Shown piece by piece: positions 35,383 to 46,000 of a stretch of 64,000 nucleotides of DNA. Position 1 is the stretch's first letter. The number at the start of each line of letters is the position of its first letter. The DNA comes from Skeletonema tropicum (lineage: Eukaryota; Bacillariophyta; Thalassiosirophyceae; Thalassiosirales; Thalassiosiraceae), in contig CM074130.1 in the NCBI GenBank assembly GCA_037178625.1, positions 2,976,001 through 3,040,000 on the forward strand. The letters are read 5' to 3'. The notes under the pieces were generated by a model. That model was not told the origin of the DNA, searched no databases, and saw nothing but the letters and a program-made list of their open reading frames with translations. Position numbers and translations under genes: made by a program.

Positions 35383-36458
35383 GGTTGCTTTGCGTAACAA
35401 TTGCCAACCAACAACAAGCACTGAGATGATGTTTGGCAACATTAAAAATGAAAAAAGAAGATCAATCGATGGTTCCAAGGCGACGCCCGACAGGCAAATC
35501 AGTGTCTGATGAGACACGCCAAAACCATCTATCCGGCCAAATTCGGTATGTACAAGTGGATAAAATTCCGGTGTAAAAGTTACACCGGGTACAAAAGGCC
35601 CTGTCAACGGGGTATAATTTGCCTCCAAGGTGTCCGCTCGTGCCCTCAAGACCGCCCACTCCAGACCACGCAAAGTTACATACAGCAATGAAACGAATGA
35701 GGTTGTTGAAGTAAAAATGTGCATTATTTAATGTAGACCTACACAAGATTTTCATCTGCCTATTGCTGTTCTTTTGTAATCTCCAAAACTTTGGAATGCG
35801 CTCTTTCAGCCAGCGGTCAGCTTTGGCCGTTGCCATTGCCGCAAGCTTGCTATCTTGGTCCAATTCCGAACAGTTGAAATATGGCGGCGATATCCATAAT
35901 ATGTCGTCTCGATATCGAGACAGGCAGCTCTTCTTACCACATTCAAATCACCTGTGTCTTAACGAAAGTGATACATCTCCGTCACACCTCCAAGCTTCCA
36001 GCCCGCTCGTAGACACAAGGCAACAATCGATGGGCCCACAGTGCTGGCATTGGCGACCATACTTCCGACGCCTTTCAAGTAGAATGAGTACCAAGTTCTT
36101 GCCAGTTGATCCCAATGTCGTAAAAATCATCCTTGATTTCCTCAACGAGATCATGCATTCGACTACTCTACCTAGTACACTGGTATTGGTGCCAGAAAAC
36201 ACGCAAAGATCTACCTTGCGAACAGCACGAGACAGATGTGAGGCTTTTCTTGATTGGCGAAGCAGTGCTATGGACCGTGCATGCCTCACGCTGCTTACCC
36301 TTCTCCTTATCGAATACAAACAATTCAAGTAAACTTCCTCGAAGTCAATGCGTATCATTTTCACATATTTTCACATTCAAACAGTTCTCACTGCTCTTCA
36401 TCAAGTTCCAGTCCAAAAGAAGCATGAGATGATTGAAAATCTCTCTCTCTCTCCACTT
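35383..36458. other. Unresolved region with competing reading frames
   Basis: A + frame (35763-36332, 189 codons, possible signal peptide MRSFSQRSALAVAIAASLLSW) overlaps a minus frame (35948-36364, 138 codons) and another (35462-35863, reading MATAKADRWLKERIPKFWRL). None has a recognised domain and none is clearly better. The left part must hold the UTP4 promoter. It could be decayed exons of the minus-strand locus at 36459. Confidence 0.35.
35568..35588. promoter_or_regulatory. Palindrome ccggtgtaaaagttacaccgg upstream of UTP4
   Basis: Near-perfect inverted repeat (CCGGTGTAA-aag-TTACACCGG), 186 bp upstream of the UTP4 start. The identical 21-mer occurs again at 37422 and a shorter version at 37540. 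Confidence 0.6.
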
Positions 36459-37220
36459 TCAAATGCTCTTTATTATTTCGTATGCTTCGGATTTCATCAC
36501 GTCTTCGCCCTTCGTGAGCTTGAGACCGAGTTGTTGCCTTGCTGCAGCAACGTGGCGTGTTATTAATGTAGGTCCCAAGATCTTGCGCAAAAGGCATCTC
36601 CGCTCTTGCTACTGCTACTTCGTAGACCCAAGCAATTGCACTGCGTTTCCATTATATTGCTCGATTGGAAGACTCTACCATCTTTGACTACAATGTCGGG
36701 GGTGATTTCATCTGTTATTTTCAGCGCCTTCATGTACTTCTCGGCGCATGAACGTTCAACCACAGCAACATTAAACTTAGTAGTCATATGTACTCCACAA
36801 CTATATCATAATCAAGAGCTTCACCCCATCTATCCTGAGGAAACTGATATGGTGGTGCCTATCACGCAATGGTTTGAGCGCGTCAACAGCATCGACGATA
36901 TAATTTCGGAGAGCCGTCCTCTTGTGATCATTTTTGTTCTGATCTTCATTGTCAGCATCTATCATCTTTTCCAGGTGCTCATCGTTCAATTTCTATGCGG
37001 TTATCGAAAAGACGAACCAAACCAAATGAGGAAAGTTGCAACGCTGCCGTCATCAAAAACACTCTTTTTCTATATCATAACTTAGGATCTTTTCAACACG
37101 ATCGGTGGATGCCCTTGCACTTGCATCGGCAGCAGGAGAGGTTGTTGCGGGATGCATTCGCAGCGGTGATTTCGTCGGCGCCTTCTTCTTGTTCTTGCTG
37201 GGGCGGCCCTTTGACTTCAT
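36459..37220 (-). pseudogene. Decayed or multi-intron gene, not recognised
   Basis: The minus strand shows protein-like text in pieces: MKSKGRPSKNKKKAPTKSPL from 37220; KLNDEHLEKMIDADNEDQNK near 36990; FNVAVVERSCAEKYMKALKI, continued by DEITPDIVVKDGRVF near 36770; and LGPTLITRHVAAARQQLGLK ending KSEAYEIIKSI* at 36459. The pieces are in different frames. Some gaps have GT...AG ends (for example GTGAAG...ACTAAG near 36819-36770), but donors are weak, so it may be a real gene with small introns or a degraded one with several indels. The end of the last piece and the basic N-terminus look most convincing. Confidence 0.4.
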
Positions 37221-37421
37221 TGGATCCGGTATCTTTGTGGGCGGTGATTGTGAGTTGGATATTAGTTGTGTGATAGGGTGCCATGTCCATGTCGCCATTG
37301 CGTTGCCATTGCCATTGAGCAGTGTGACGAATTTTTGAATTTTGGTGAACGCATGAACGTACTTTACGGGCATCGCCGCAAAAAGTATGACCGTGGGCAG
37401 TCCACTGGGCTGGTTTGTCTC

Positions 37422-37442
37422 CCGGTGTAAAAGTTACACCGG
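37422..37442. promoter_or_regulatory. Second copy of the ccggtgtaa palindrome
   Basis: Same 21-bp palindrome as at 35568, about 200 bp upstream of the minus-strand reading frame that starts at 37220. Flanking sequence is not shared with the other copy, so it is not part of an obvious longer repeat. Confidence 0.6.
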
Positions 37443-37539
37443 AAGATGGAGTAATATCGTGTATTTTTACTTGCCGCAGCAAAGAGCCAACAAAGCAAGA
37501 GGAATTGAGATAAAATATATTCGTGTATTTCAAGAAAAA

Positions 37540-37558
37540 GTGTAAAAGTTACACCGGG
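37540..37558. promoter_or_regulatory. Third, partial copy of the palindrome
   Basis: gtgtaaaagttacaccggg, lacking the left ccg. A further half-site (ttttacaccgta) lies near 37591. Confidence 0.5.
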
Positions 37559-37721
37559 AAAGTACACAGAATACTGAATTCCGACGTATTTTACACCGTA
37601 ATTTTTGGTAAGTAGGAGTATCAACGGTAGGAATCCTAGTAGAGGTATCGTAATTTGACGTTGTGTGTTTAAATTTTATCTGTGGCCGCAACATAAGTAC
37701 TTCCGCCTAAGTATTGCTTCA

Positions 37722-39629
37722 TCAGTAGCAACAATCCCAATCAACATGACGGCGAAGCTTGTAGTTTCTATCTTGTCTTAGACTCCTGCCCTTTTCGAGC
37801 GCTGACGACACACCAGCACCTAAATCAGCTTGTAGAAATTTGTCAAAGATTGGCCCATTTGAAACAGGTGGCGCACTTGTTCCATCATCACTACTGTCAT
37901 CCTCATAACCACCTATACTCCTCATTGCTTTGATTACGTTCTCATCAATCACCCCTTCCTGAACACATGCCTTATGGTAGAGCCCAAATGCAATGTTCCC
38001 GCGAGACAAACTCGGAGGGATACAGTTTGATACAGTTCGCAGCAAGTACGCATAAGTTGCAGAGTTCCTCCCAGTTAATGTGCCCTCTGACACGAGCTTG
38101 GCCTGTCGCTTCACTGCCGACCGAGAAGTTGCATTCTTGGTTGAATCCTTCAACGCGCGAATAGTTAGAGCTGAGCAGAACCTCATCCGAGAATAAGTAG
38201 AAAACGCTGCGTCAATTGTAATATCCCTCAACATCTCTTGCTGTTGTTTTAAGTGATCATTAGCAGCACCCTTTGAACTACCATCTTCACCGTTCAGAAT
38301 ATTGTACTTTTCAACAGCATCAGCATGTGCTTTTGGGTCAAAGCTGGCAGCGATGCGGATAACCGCATTGAAAGTCATGGGAGTAGGGCATGTTCGCACA
38401 TCAAAATTCGTGCTCTGAGATTTGCTCGACAGAGATCCTGCACCTGTTCCACTACCGATACCAATCCCTTGACCAACAGCTGTCACCTTTCCATCTGCGT
38501 TTAAGCCAATATCTCCTCCGTCAAGCCAGTGACGATGTAGTACCGTATCTAATAAATCCTTCCCCATGGCAGGTGGAGGGGAGGCATCTTTACCCATCAA
38601 TTGCACCAGGTCGACCGCCGAAGAGGAGGATTTGTTTCCATACTCTTCCTCACAAAGGCACGCAAGAGCATCTAATACTAAATCAACCATGTGAACAGTA
38701 AGCCCAGGAGATGCACCGAATTGATAATCTTCTTGACTGATTTCTTCCTCATCGTCACTAGCACCGCTCAAAGAAGTAGAGAACGAATCAGAGTTCGGTC
38801 GCACTTTAAACCCAACTTTTTCCATACGCTCGTTTAATCCATCAGACCACTCGTTGAATACCTCTTCGTCTTTTTCACTTACTCCTTCCTCATCGTCACT
38901 ATCAGAATCGCTATCACTACTGCTGCTACTGCTGTCGTCACTGTTTGTGGTGGATGTTGTCAACTGGCTGCGGACGCGCCTTCGTAATTCATCATAGGCA
39001 TCCCCTTCCTCTTGAATTCGACTAAGAAGATCAATCATGGCCCGAAAACAATCTTGTTTTGTCATTACATCACCGTCAGCTCCTCCATTGCTGTCTCCCC
39101 CGTCTTCAAGAGACATGGCCCCAGTCTGCAAACTACGCGATACATAAGACTCATTAGAGATCACTGAATTCAATCCCCTCAAAATGAATTCTACGCGTTG
39201 CACAATATTATCAGCTGCATAATAAGCATCTGCCATTTCTTCTTCGGCGCTCTTTAACACCCCCGTCTGAGATTTGGAATAGGCGATCAAGGTGCCCACA
39301 GGTGCATCAAATATGGCCTCAACCTCGGACCGTAACTGAGAGGGCGGGCACACGGGTGGGGGAAGTTTGCGTGAGTGCTTCGTAGGTAGCAGGGGTTGTT
39401 CATCATCATAGTCAGATTCTTGAGCGAGCGCAGAGAAGGGTTTAATTATTTGGTGATGGATTTGTTGTGTCGCGGGAAGCCAAGGCGATGAGGACATCGA
39501 AGCCATGAGCATGGTCGCGTTGTTTCGCCCACACCTATTTGCTACGATTTTTCTTGTCAACGCATTGTAATTATTATTTCGACGAAAGAGAGCCGGCGCC
39601 CTCTTGATGAGGGTAGAGGCGGAAGTCAT
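37722..39629 (-). CDS. Probable organellar PPR-like helical-repeat protein
   Basis: A 635-residue, single-exon protein. The Arg/Ser-rich N-terminus without acidic residues (MTSASTLIKRAPALFRRNNNYNALTRKIVANRCGR) fits a mitochondrial presequence. There is a Ser/Asp/Glu low-complexity block at about 230-255. The C-terminal half has helical segments of PPR character: CPTPMTFNAVIRIAASFD, ITIDAAFSTYSRMRF and NSATYAYLLRTVSNCI, each starting with a motif like P-x-x-x-T(F/Y)xxxIRxxA. PPR proteins bind organellar RNA, but only a few degenerate repeats are visible, so the assignment is tentative. Confidence 0.6.
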   Translation of the reverse strand: MTSASTLIKRAPALFRRNNNYNALTRKIVANRCGRNNATMLMASMSSSPWLPATQQIHHQIIKPFSALAQESDYDDEQPLLPTKHSRKLPPPVCPPSQLRSEVEAIFDAPVGTLIAYSKSQTGVLKSAEEEMADAYYAADNIVQRVEFILRGLNSVISNESYVSRSLQTGAMSLEDGGDSNGGADGDVMTKQDCFRAMIDLLSRIQEEGDAYDELRRRVRSQLTTSTTNSDDSSSSSSDSDSDSDDEEGVSEKDEEVFNEWSDGLNERMEKVGFKVRPNSDSFSTSLSGASDDEEEISQEDYQFGASPGLTVHMVDLVLDALACLCEEEYGNKSSSSAVDLVQLMGKDASPPPAMGKDLLDTVLHRHWLDGGDIGLNADGKVTAVGQGIGIGSGTGAGSLSSKSQSTNFDVRTCPTPMTFNAVIRIAASFDPKAHADAVEKYNILNGEDGSSKGAANDHLKQQQEMLRDITIDAAFSTYSRMRFCSALTIRALKDSTKNATSRSAVKRQAKLVSEGTLTGRNSATYAYLLRTVSNCIPPSLSRGNIAFGLYHKACVQEGVIDENVIKAMRSIGGYEDDSSDDGTSAPPVSNGPIFDKFLQADLGAGVSSALEKGRSLRQDRNYKLRRHVDWDCCY

Positions 39630-40031
39630 GGTGATTATCTCTGTGCGGTGGAGAGAGGTGGTGCGAGGTGCAGTGCATACTGCACACAGTGCAAGCGAGC
39701 GAAGAGAAAAGAGAAAATCTGTCAGTCAGCTCAACGGTGCATTAGCCAGCAGGATACACTCAGGATACTCCAGGGAAGGAAGCAGTACCTGCTTGTATTT
39801 ATTATGTGGTCTATTGTCTATTTATATTGTATTGTAGTCTCGTCTGTTGAAGACTTTGGTCGCACAACTATGCTGATCTATATGATTGATAGAAAGAGGC
39901 AGCTTTGTCTCTTGTGCTGTGGAGGTGACGCCTTTAAATACGAAAACATAAATTATCTTATCCTAATACGTTTGCATTTCCACATGAATGACATACACAG
40001 AACACTTATACATTCATCAGACACATTTCCA
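39630..40031. other. Intergenic, promoter of the PPR-like gene
   Basis: About 400 bp. A 151-codon + frame (39648-40103) has no recognised content and runs into the end of the gene at 40032 on the opposite strand; it is not called. Confidence 0.45.
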
Positions 40032-43000
40032 TCAGACGTCGCTACTACCGAATTGCAGGACTGTGACTTTGTGCGTTGGCGACGTGGTAGATGTCAGCAA
40101 TGAGGCAACCAAATCAGCAGGGGCATCTTTTGTATCAATACCATCTATGGCCACGATTCTATTCCCAGGTAACAAGTGACCTTGTAGACGACTTTCATCT
40201 GCAACACGAGTAATTGTGGGTCCATCAGGTGTTGTCTCCAGATCAATTCCATCAATAATGTCAATGCCTGATGGGATGACGCAATCTCTACACGCAACAC
40301 TCAACGCTTCCGATTCTTTGGCGTCCGTCGATCCTGTATCTTCGACATTTGTGGCGGAAACCCTCTTCTCCAGCTCATCAAGATCAGCCTTGGCCGCATT
40401 CTCCATGGAAATTTTACTCTCTAGCCAAATCAGATCTCGAATGAGTTGACTTGTTACTACTGTAGAAGCAGAGCGCTTGGTACCTTTTCCGGTGTCACTT
40501 GAAGATGAACTCATGTCATCTACGGAAACGTTCGATGCGTGATCTCTTCCAAACGTCGGGAACCCTCCTTTCTTCGAGTCGGCCAATTCAATGTCACTAT
40601 CAGATGAAGCCACAGCATAGAGATTGTCAGTACAAAGTAGCTTCGGCGATATAGGAATGTTGGAGAAATCTACACAACCATGTTCGGACGGGTCTCTTGA
40701 GGAGACATTTGTATCTGACTCTAGTATTTGATGCTGATACGCTGATTCAGTTGTTACCAATGAAGCATTCGAATTCTCATCGGCGTGCAAAGCCTTTAGC
40801 CACGACTTTGGTAGGACTGAATCATCGTCTTTTCCGAGTGAGAAAGTACCCCTACAATTGATTTCTGCAGCAGACATCAAAGAATCTCTCACCGCACTGG
40901 ACACATTTTTGTCCTGGCTACTGTTGTCGACGTTATTTCTGTGGACTTGCAAGATGTTATCATCGTACACGTTTGCACAAACTTCAGTAAATGAAGAAGA
41001 TTCCCTCATCACACTGGACACATTTTCGTCCTTGCCTCTGTTTTTGACATCACTTCTGTGCACTATCAAGATGTTATCATCGTATACATTTGTACAAACT
41101 TCAGTCAATGAAGAAACAAGAGACTGGTCTGTCCTCGTGGTTATTGGAAAGCTGGTTGCCACTTCGAATGTAGTCTGATTTCTGCTACTTCTTTCTCGTT
41201 GTCTCCAAGAAGTAAATACCAAAAGCAGCATTGTCACCGTCGCCACGCCTGCAGCAGTCATGATGATCATTTCAATCTTTGTTTCTTCTGGTAAATTTTC
41301 TTCAACATCCTCATTTTCATTTATCCAACCCGGCAAATAGTTCTCCTCAACTTCAGTTTCGTATTTTTCAGCATAGACAACGTAAACACTTGCCAGTTCG
41401 GGGTTGCCAGTGTCAGTAATGTTTGTCACAAGGTAATCATTAAAATGAGTACTTAAAGCAATCACTGTTTTGGCGACACGTGAAGAAGATGGAGCTAGAT
41501 CGAAGAATGAAACAGTTCCATTACAGATGATTTCTGTTCCACGCACTTTCTCGATTTGACGCCTGCTTCGACGAAGATGACGCACCAATTCGTTGCTGGG
41601 CAAATCCTGGAGCGTAGTCGTCTTATCAACCGCAACAAGGTTGATATCAGCGTAGTAGTCTGAAAGTGATCTACCATCGACATTGTAAATTTGATTCAAA
41701 ATGGAACCAAGAAATTGTTCAATGCCTGAAGTCGCGTCTGATAACCCACTTTCGGACAACCCATCCGGTGTTTCAAGTAAAGTAAACTTAAGCTCTGGTA
41801 GCACAGTGACAAAAGTTGGGAGTATATCGCCAGTTTCATCAGGTGATTGTGGTGGAGTTGACGTAGAAATAATACTGAGAGGAGGGGTTGGAACGGGTGT
41901 TGCCACAACTGCAGCATCAGATTGTACCGCGGTTGGTAAATCGGACGGCGCTGTCGTCGAAGTAGCTGGTAATGTAGTTGAATGAAGCGAAGATAACTCA
42001 GGCGCCGTAGTAGGCTGCGCTGAATGCTCAGGAGTTGGAGCTAAAGATGACAAGAGAGTTGATGAGGCTAGAGAAAGCTCCACCTTGGATATTGCTGAGG
42101 AATCAGGAGTCGGAGATGCAGATGCCAAGGGCCCCATAACGACCATAGAAGGCTCATAAGTTGGAGCTAAAGAAAGCGAGATTGTTGGCGAGGCTGAAGA
42201 CTGCTCATGAGTTGGAGGTAAAGATGACAAGATCGTGGTTGCAGCTGAAGAAGGCTCAGGAGTCAAAGCCGCAGATACCACTGAAGTTGGCGAGACTGAG
42301 GAAGGCTCTGTAGTCGGTTGCGCTGAATGCCCAGAAGATAGTGAGGCTGAAGATTGCTCAGTGGTCGAAGCTAAAGGAGGCTCTGTAATGGGTTGCGACG
42401 AAGGCTCAGGAGTTAAAGCTGAAGATAGTGCGGAAGTTGGTGAGACTGAAGATTGCTCAGCAGTCGAAGCTAATACAGGTGCTGAAGAAGGCTCAGGAGT
42501 CAGAGCCGCAGATAGCACGGAAGTTGGCGAGACTGAGGAAGGCTCCGCAGTGCGTTGCACTGAGGGCTTGGAAGTTGGAGAAGAGGAATGCTTTGTAGGT
42601 GGCTGCGCTGTTGGATCTGCAGACGACAAAGAAGTTGACAAGACCTGAGAAGACTCAAGGGTTTGCTGCGCTGAAGGCTCTGTCGTCGAAGAAGCTGGCA
42701 TGGGAGTTGGCGTTGAAGAGAGCTCCAAAGTAGGCTGTGCCGAATGCTCTGTCGTCGATGTAGCAGATGATGGTAATGAAGATGTCAACGTTGAAGTTTC
42801 CGAAGATGGGTTTGATGCTGTAGCCTCCGATGATGGCTGTGTCGTTGGTTTGTCTAGAATTGGGCTCGCAAAAGGCCTTCTCACTGAAAATGTCGATGGA
42901 GCTTGCGAAAGTATAGCAGACGAAGAAGGAACCTGAGTAGGAACATCAGTTGACTGTGCAGTTGTTATCATTGAGCTGCCAGACGACTGAGTTGCCATAA

Positions 43001-46000
43001 CTATTGTCGGTTCTTTCGAAGGACTCGCAGACGTAATTGACTTTGCAGTTGTTGGGTTGTTTGTTGGTGAAGCTACTGGAGACGATACCGGCGAGGCTTG
43101 AGTAGGAACATCAGTTGACTGTGCAGTTGTTACCATTGAGCTGCCAGACGACTGAGTTGCCACAGCTATTGTCGGTTCTTTCGAAGGACTGAGACTAGAA
43201 GTACTAGAAAAGGCTTGCGCATGGTTCGCGGACGACGTAATTGACTCAGTTGCTGGGTTGTTTGTGGTTGGGCTGACTGTGGACTGACTAATCGAAGAAG
43301 CTGTCGGGGCTTGAGTAGGAACATCAGCTTGCTGTGCAGTTGTTACCATTGAGCTGCCAGACGACTGAGTTGCCATAGCTATTGTCGGTTCTTTCGAAGG
43401 ACTGAGACTAGAAGTACTAAAAAAGGCTTGCGCATGGCTCGCATACGTAGATGACTGTGCAGTTGTTGGGTTGATTGCGGTTGGGCTGACTGTTGGTAAA
43501 ACTGGAGACGACGCTGACGGATCTTGTAGATCTGTCACAGATGTTTGTAAGGTCGTTGGCTCGTTTGTTGTAGGACTGACAGATGTCTGAATTACTGACA
43601 CCGACGCTGACGGAGCTAGCGTCGAAATTGCAGGGGGCGCTGAACTTGTTGGATTATTTGATATTGAACTTGCAGGCGGTGGATTTACAGACACGAATGC
43701 AGAAGGTTCTCGTGTAGAAATCTCTGTGGGTCTCGAAGTTGTTGGTTCGTTAATGGTTGCACTTGCAGATGATGAATTCATTGATGATTGCGACGGAGCA
43801 TTCGTAGGGTGAAGGCTAGAATAATTTGAAAAAGCTTGGGTAGATTTCAATGATGGCTTTGCAGACGATGGCTCTTCTGTAGATGGATTGGCAGTAGGTT
43901 GAATCACTGGAGATGAAGACAGAGCTCGCGTAGGATTTGCAGATGGCTCTTCTGGAGTTGGATTGGCAGTTGGTTGATTTACTGGAGATGATGTTGGCGC
44001 TCGCGTAGGATTTGCAGATGGCTCTTCTGTAGTTGGACTTATGGTAGGTTGATATGCTGGAGCTGATGTTGGCGCTCGCGTAGGATTTGCAGATGGCTCT
44101 TCTGGAGTTGGATTGGCAGTTGGTTGATTTACTGGAGATGAAGACGGAGCTCGCGTAGGATTTGCAGACGATGGCTCTTCTGTAGTTGGATTGGCAGTAG
44201 GTTGATTTACTGGAGCTGATGTTGGCGCTCGCGTAGGATTTGCAGACGATGGCTCTTCTGTAGTTGGACTGGCAGATGGTTGATTTACTGGAGATGAAGA
44301 CAGAGCTCGCGTAGGATTTGCAGACGATGGCTCTTCTGTAGTTGGATTGGCAGTAGGTTGATTTACTGGAGCTGAAGACAGAGCTCGCGTAGGATTTGCA
44401 GACGATGGCTCTTCTGTAGTTGGATTGGCAGTTGGTTGATTTACAGGAGATGAAGACGGAGCTCGCGTAGGATTTGCAGACGATGGCTCTTCTGTAGTTG
44501 GATTGGCAGATGGTTGATTTACTGGAGATGAAGACAGAGCTCGCGTAGGATTTGCAGATGGCTCTTCTGTAGTTGGATTGGCAGTTGGTTGATTTACAGG
44601 AGATGAAGACGGAGCTCGCGTAGGATTTGCAGATGGCTCTTCTGTAGTTGGACTGGCTGTTGGTTGATTTACTGGAGATGAAGACAGAGCTCGCGTAGGA
44701 TTTGCAGATGGCTCTTCTGTAGTTGGATTGGCAGATGGTTTATTTACTGGAGATGAAGACGGAGCTCGCGTAGGATTTGCAGATGGCTCTTCTGTAGTTG
44801 GACTGGCTGTTGGTTGATTTACTGGAGATGAAGACAGAGCTCGCGTAGGATTTGCAGATGGCTCTTCTGGAGTTGGATTGGCAGATGGTTGATTTACTGG
44901 AGATGAAAACGGAGCTCGCGTAGGATTTGCAAATGGCTCTTCTGTAGTTGGACTGGCAGATGGTTGATTTACTGGAGATGAAGACGGAGCTCGCGTAGGA
45001 TTTGCAGATGGCTCTTCTGGAGTTGGATTGGCTGTTGGTTGATTTACTGGAGATGAAGACGGAGCTCGCGTAGGATTTGCAGCTGGCTGTAAAGAAGTTG
45101 GACTTATGGTAGGTTGATATGCTGGAGATGATGTTGGCGCTCGCGTAGGATTTGCAAATGGCTGCGAAGTTGTAGGCTGTTCAGTATTTGAACTGATGGT
45201 AGGTTCACTTGTTGGAAACGAAAACGGAGAGCGCGTAGGACTTTGAGATGGTTGTTCTGTGGTTGGACTGACGGTAGGTTGATTCACTGGTGACGAAGAA
45301 GGACTTCGCGTAACGGTCGCAGCTGGCTGTAACGTTGTTGGTTCATCAGTAGTTGGACTGACACTTGGTTGATATGCTAGAGACGATGTTGCAGCTAGCG
45401 TAACACTCGCAGATAGCTCTGAAGTTGTTGTTTCTTCTGTAGTTGGATTGGCAGTAGGCTGATTTACTGGAGATGTAGACGGACCTTTCGTAGGATCTGC
45501 AGAAGGCTGTAAAATTGTTGGTTCTTCTGTAGAAGGACTGACAGTAGACTGATTTGTTGGAGATGTTGTTCGAGCTCGGGTAGGACTCGCAGATGGCTTT
45601 AAAGTTGTTGGCTCTTCTGTAGTTGGATTCGCAGTAGGCTGCTTTTCTGGTGATGAAGTAGGAGTTTGTGTAGGACTTGCAGATGGCTTTAAAGTTGTTG
45701 GCTCTTCAGCAGTTGGACTAATGGGAAGCTGATTTATTGGAGGCGAAGATGGAGAGCGCGTAGGACTCGCAGATGGCTGTATCGTTGTTGGCCCATCAGT
45801 AGTAGGGCTGATAGTAGGTTCATTTGTTAGAGATTTAGAAGGAGAGCGCGTTGGACTATCAGATGGCTTTAAAGTTGTTGGCTCTTCAGTGGTTGGACTG
45901 ATACTTGGTCGATTTGTTGGAGATGACGACGGAGAGCGCGTGGGACTATCAGATGGCTGTATCGTTGTTGGCTCTTCAGTAGTTGGACTGATTGTAGGTT

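Noticed and set aside
35383..35724. N-terminal extension of UTP4 to 35724
   Set aside because: Starts without relation to the family, is hydrophobic, includes the palindrome, and precedes the natural ATG at 35382.
39648..40103. 151-codon + frame between two minus-strand genes
   Set aside because: Runs through a promoter into the PDZ-coding end of the giant gene; no recognisable content.
42235..42936. Long + frames rich in Glu/Gly/Val opposite the mucin repeats
   Set aside because: Complement of the Ser/Thr/Pro repeat; signal peptide, membrane helix and PDZ support the minus strand.
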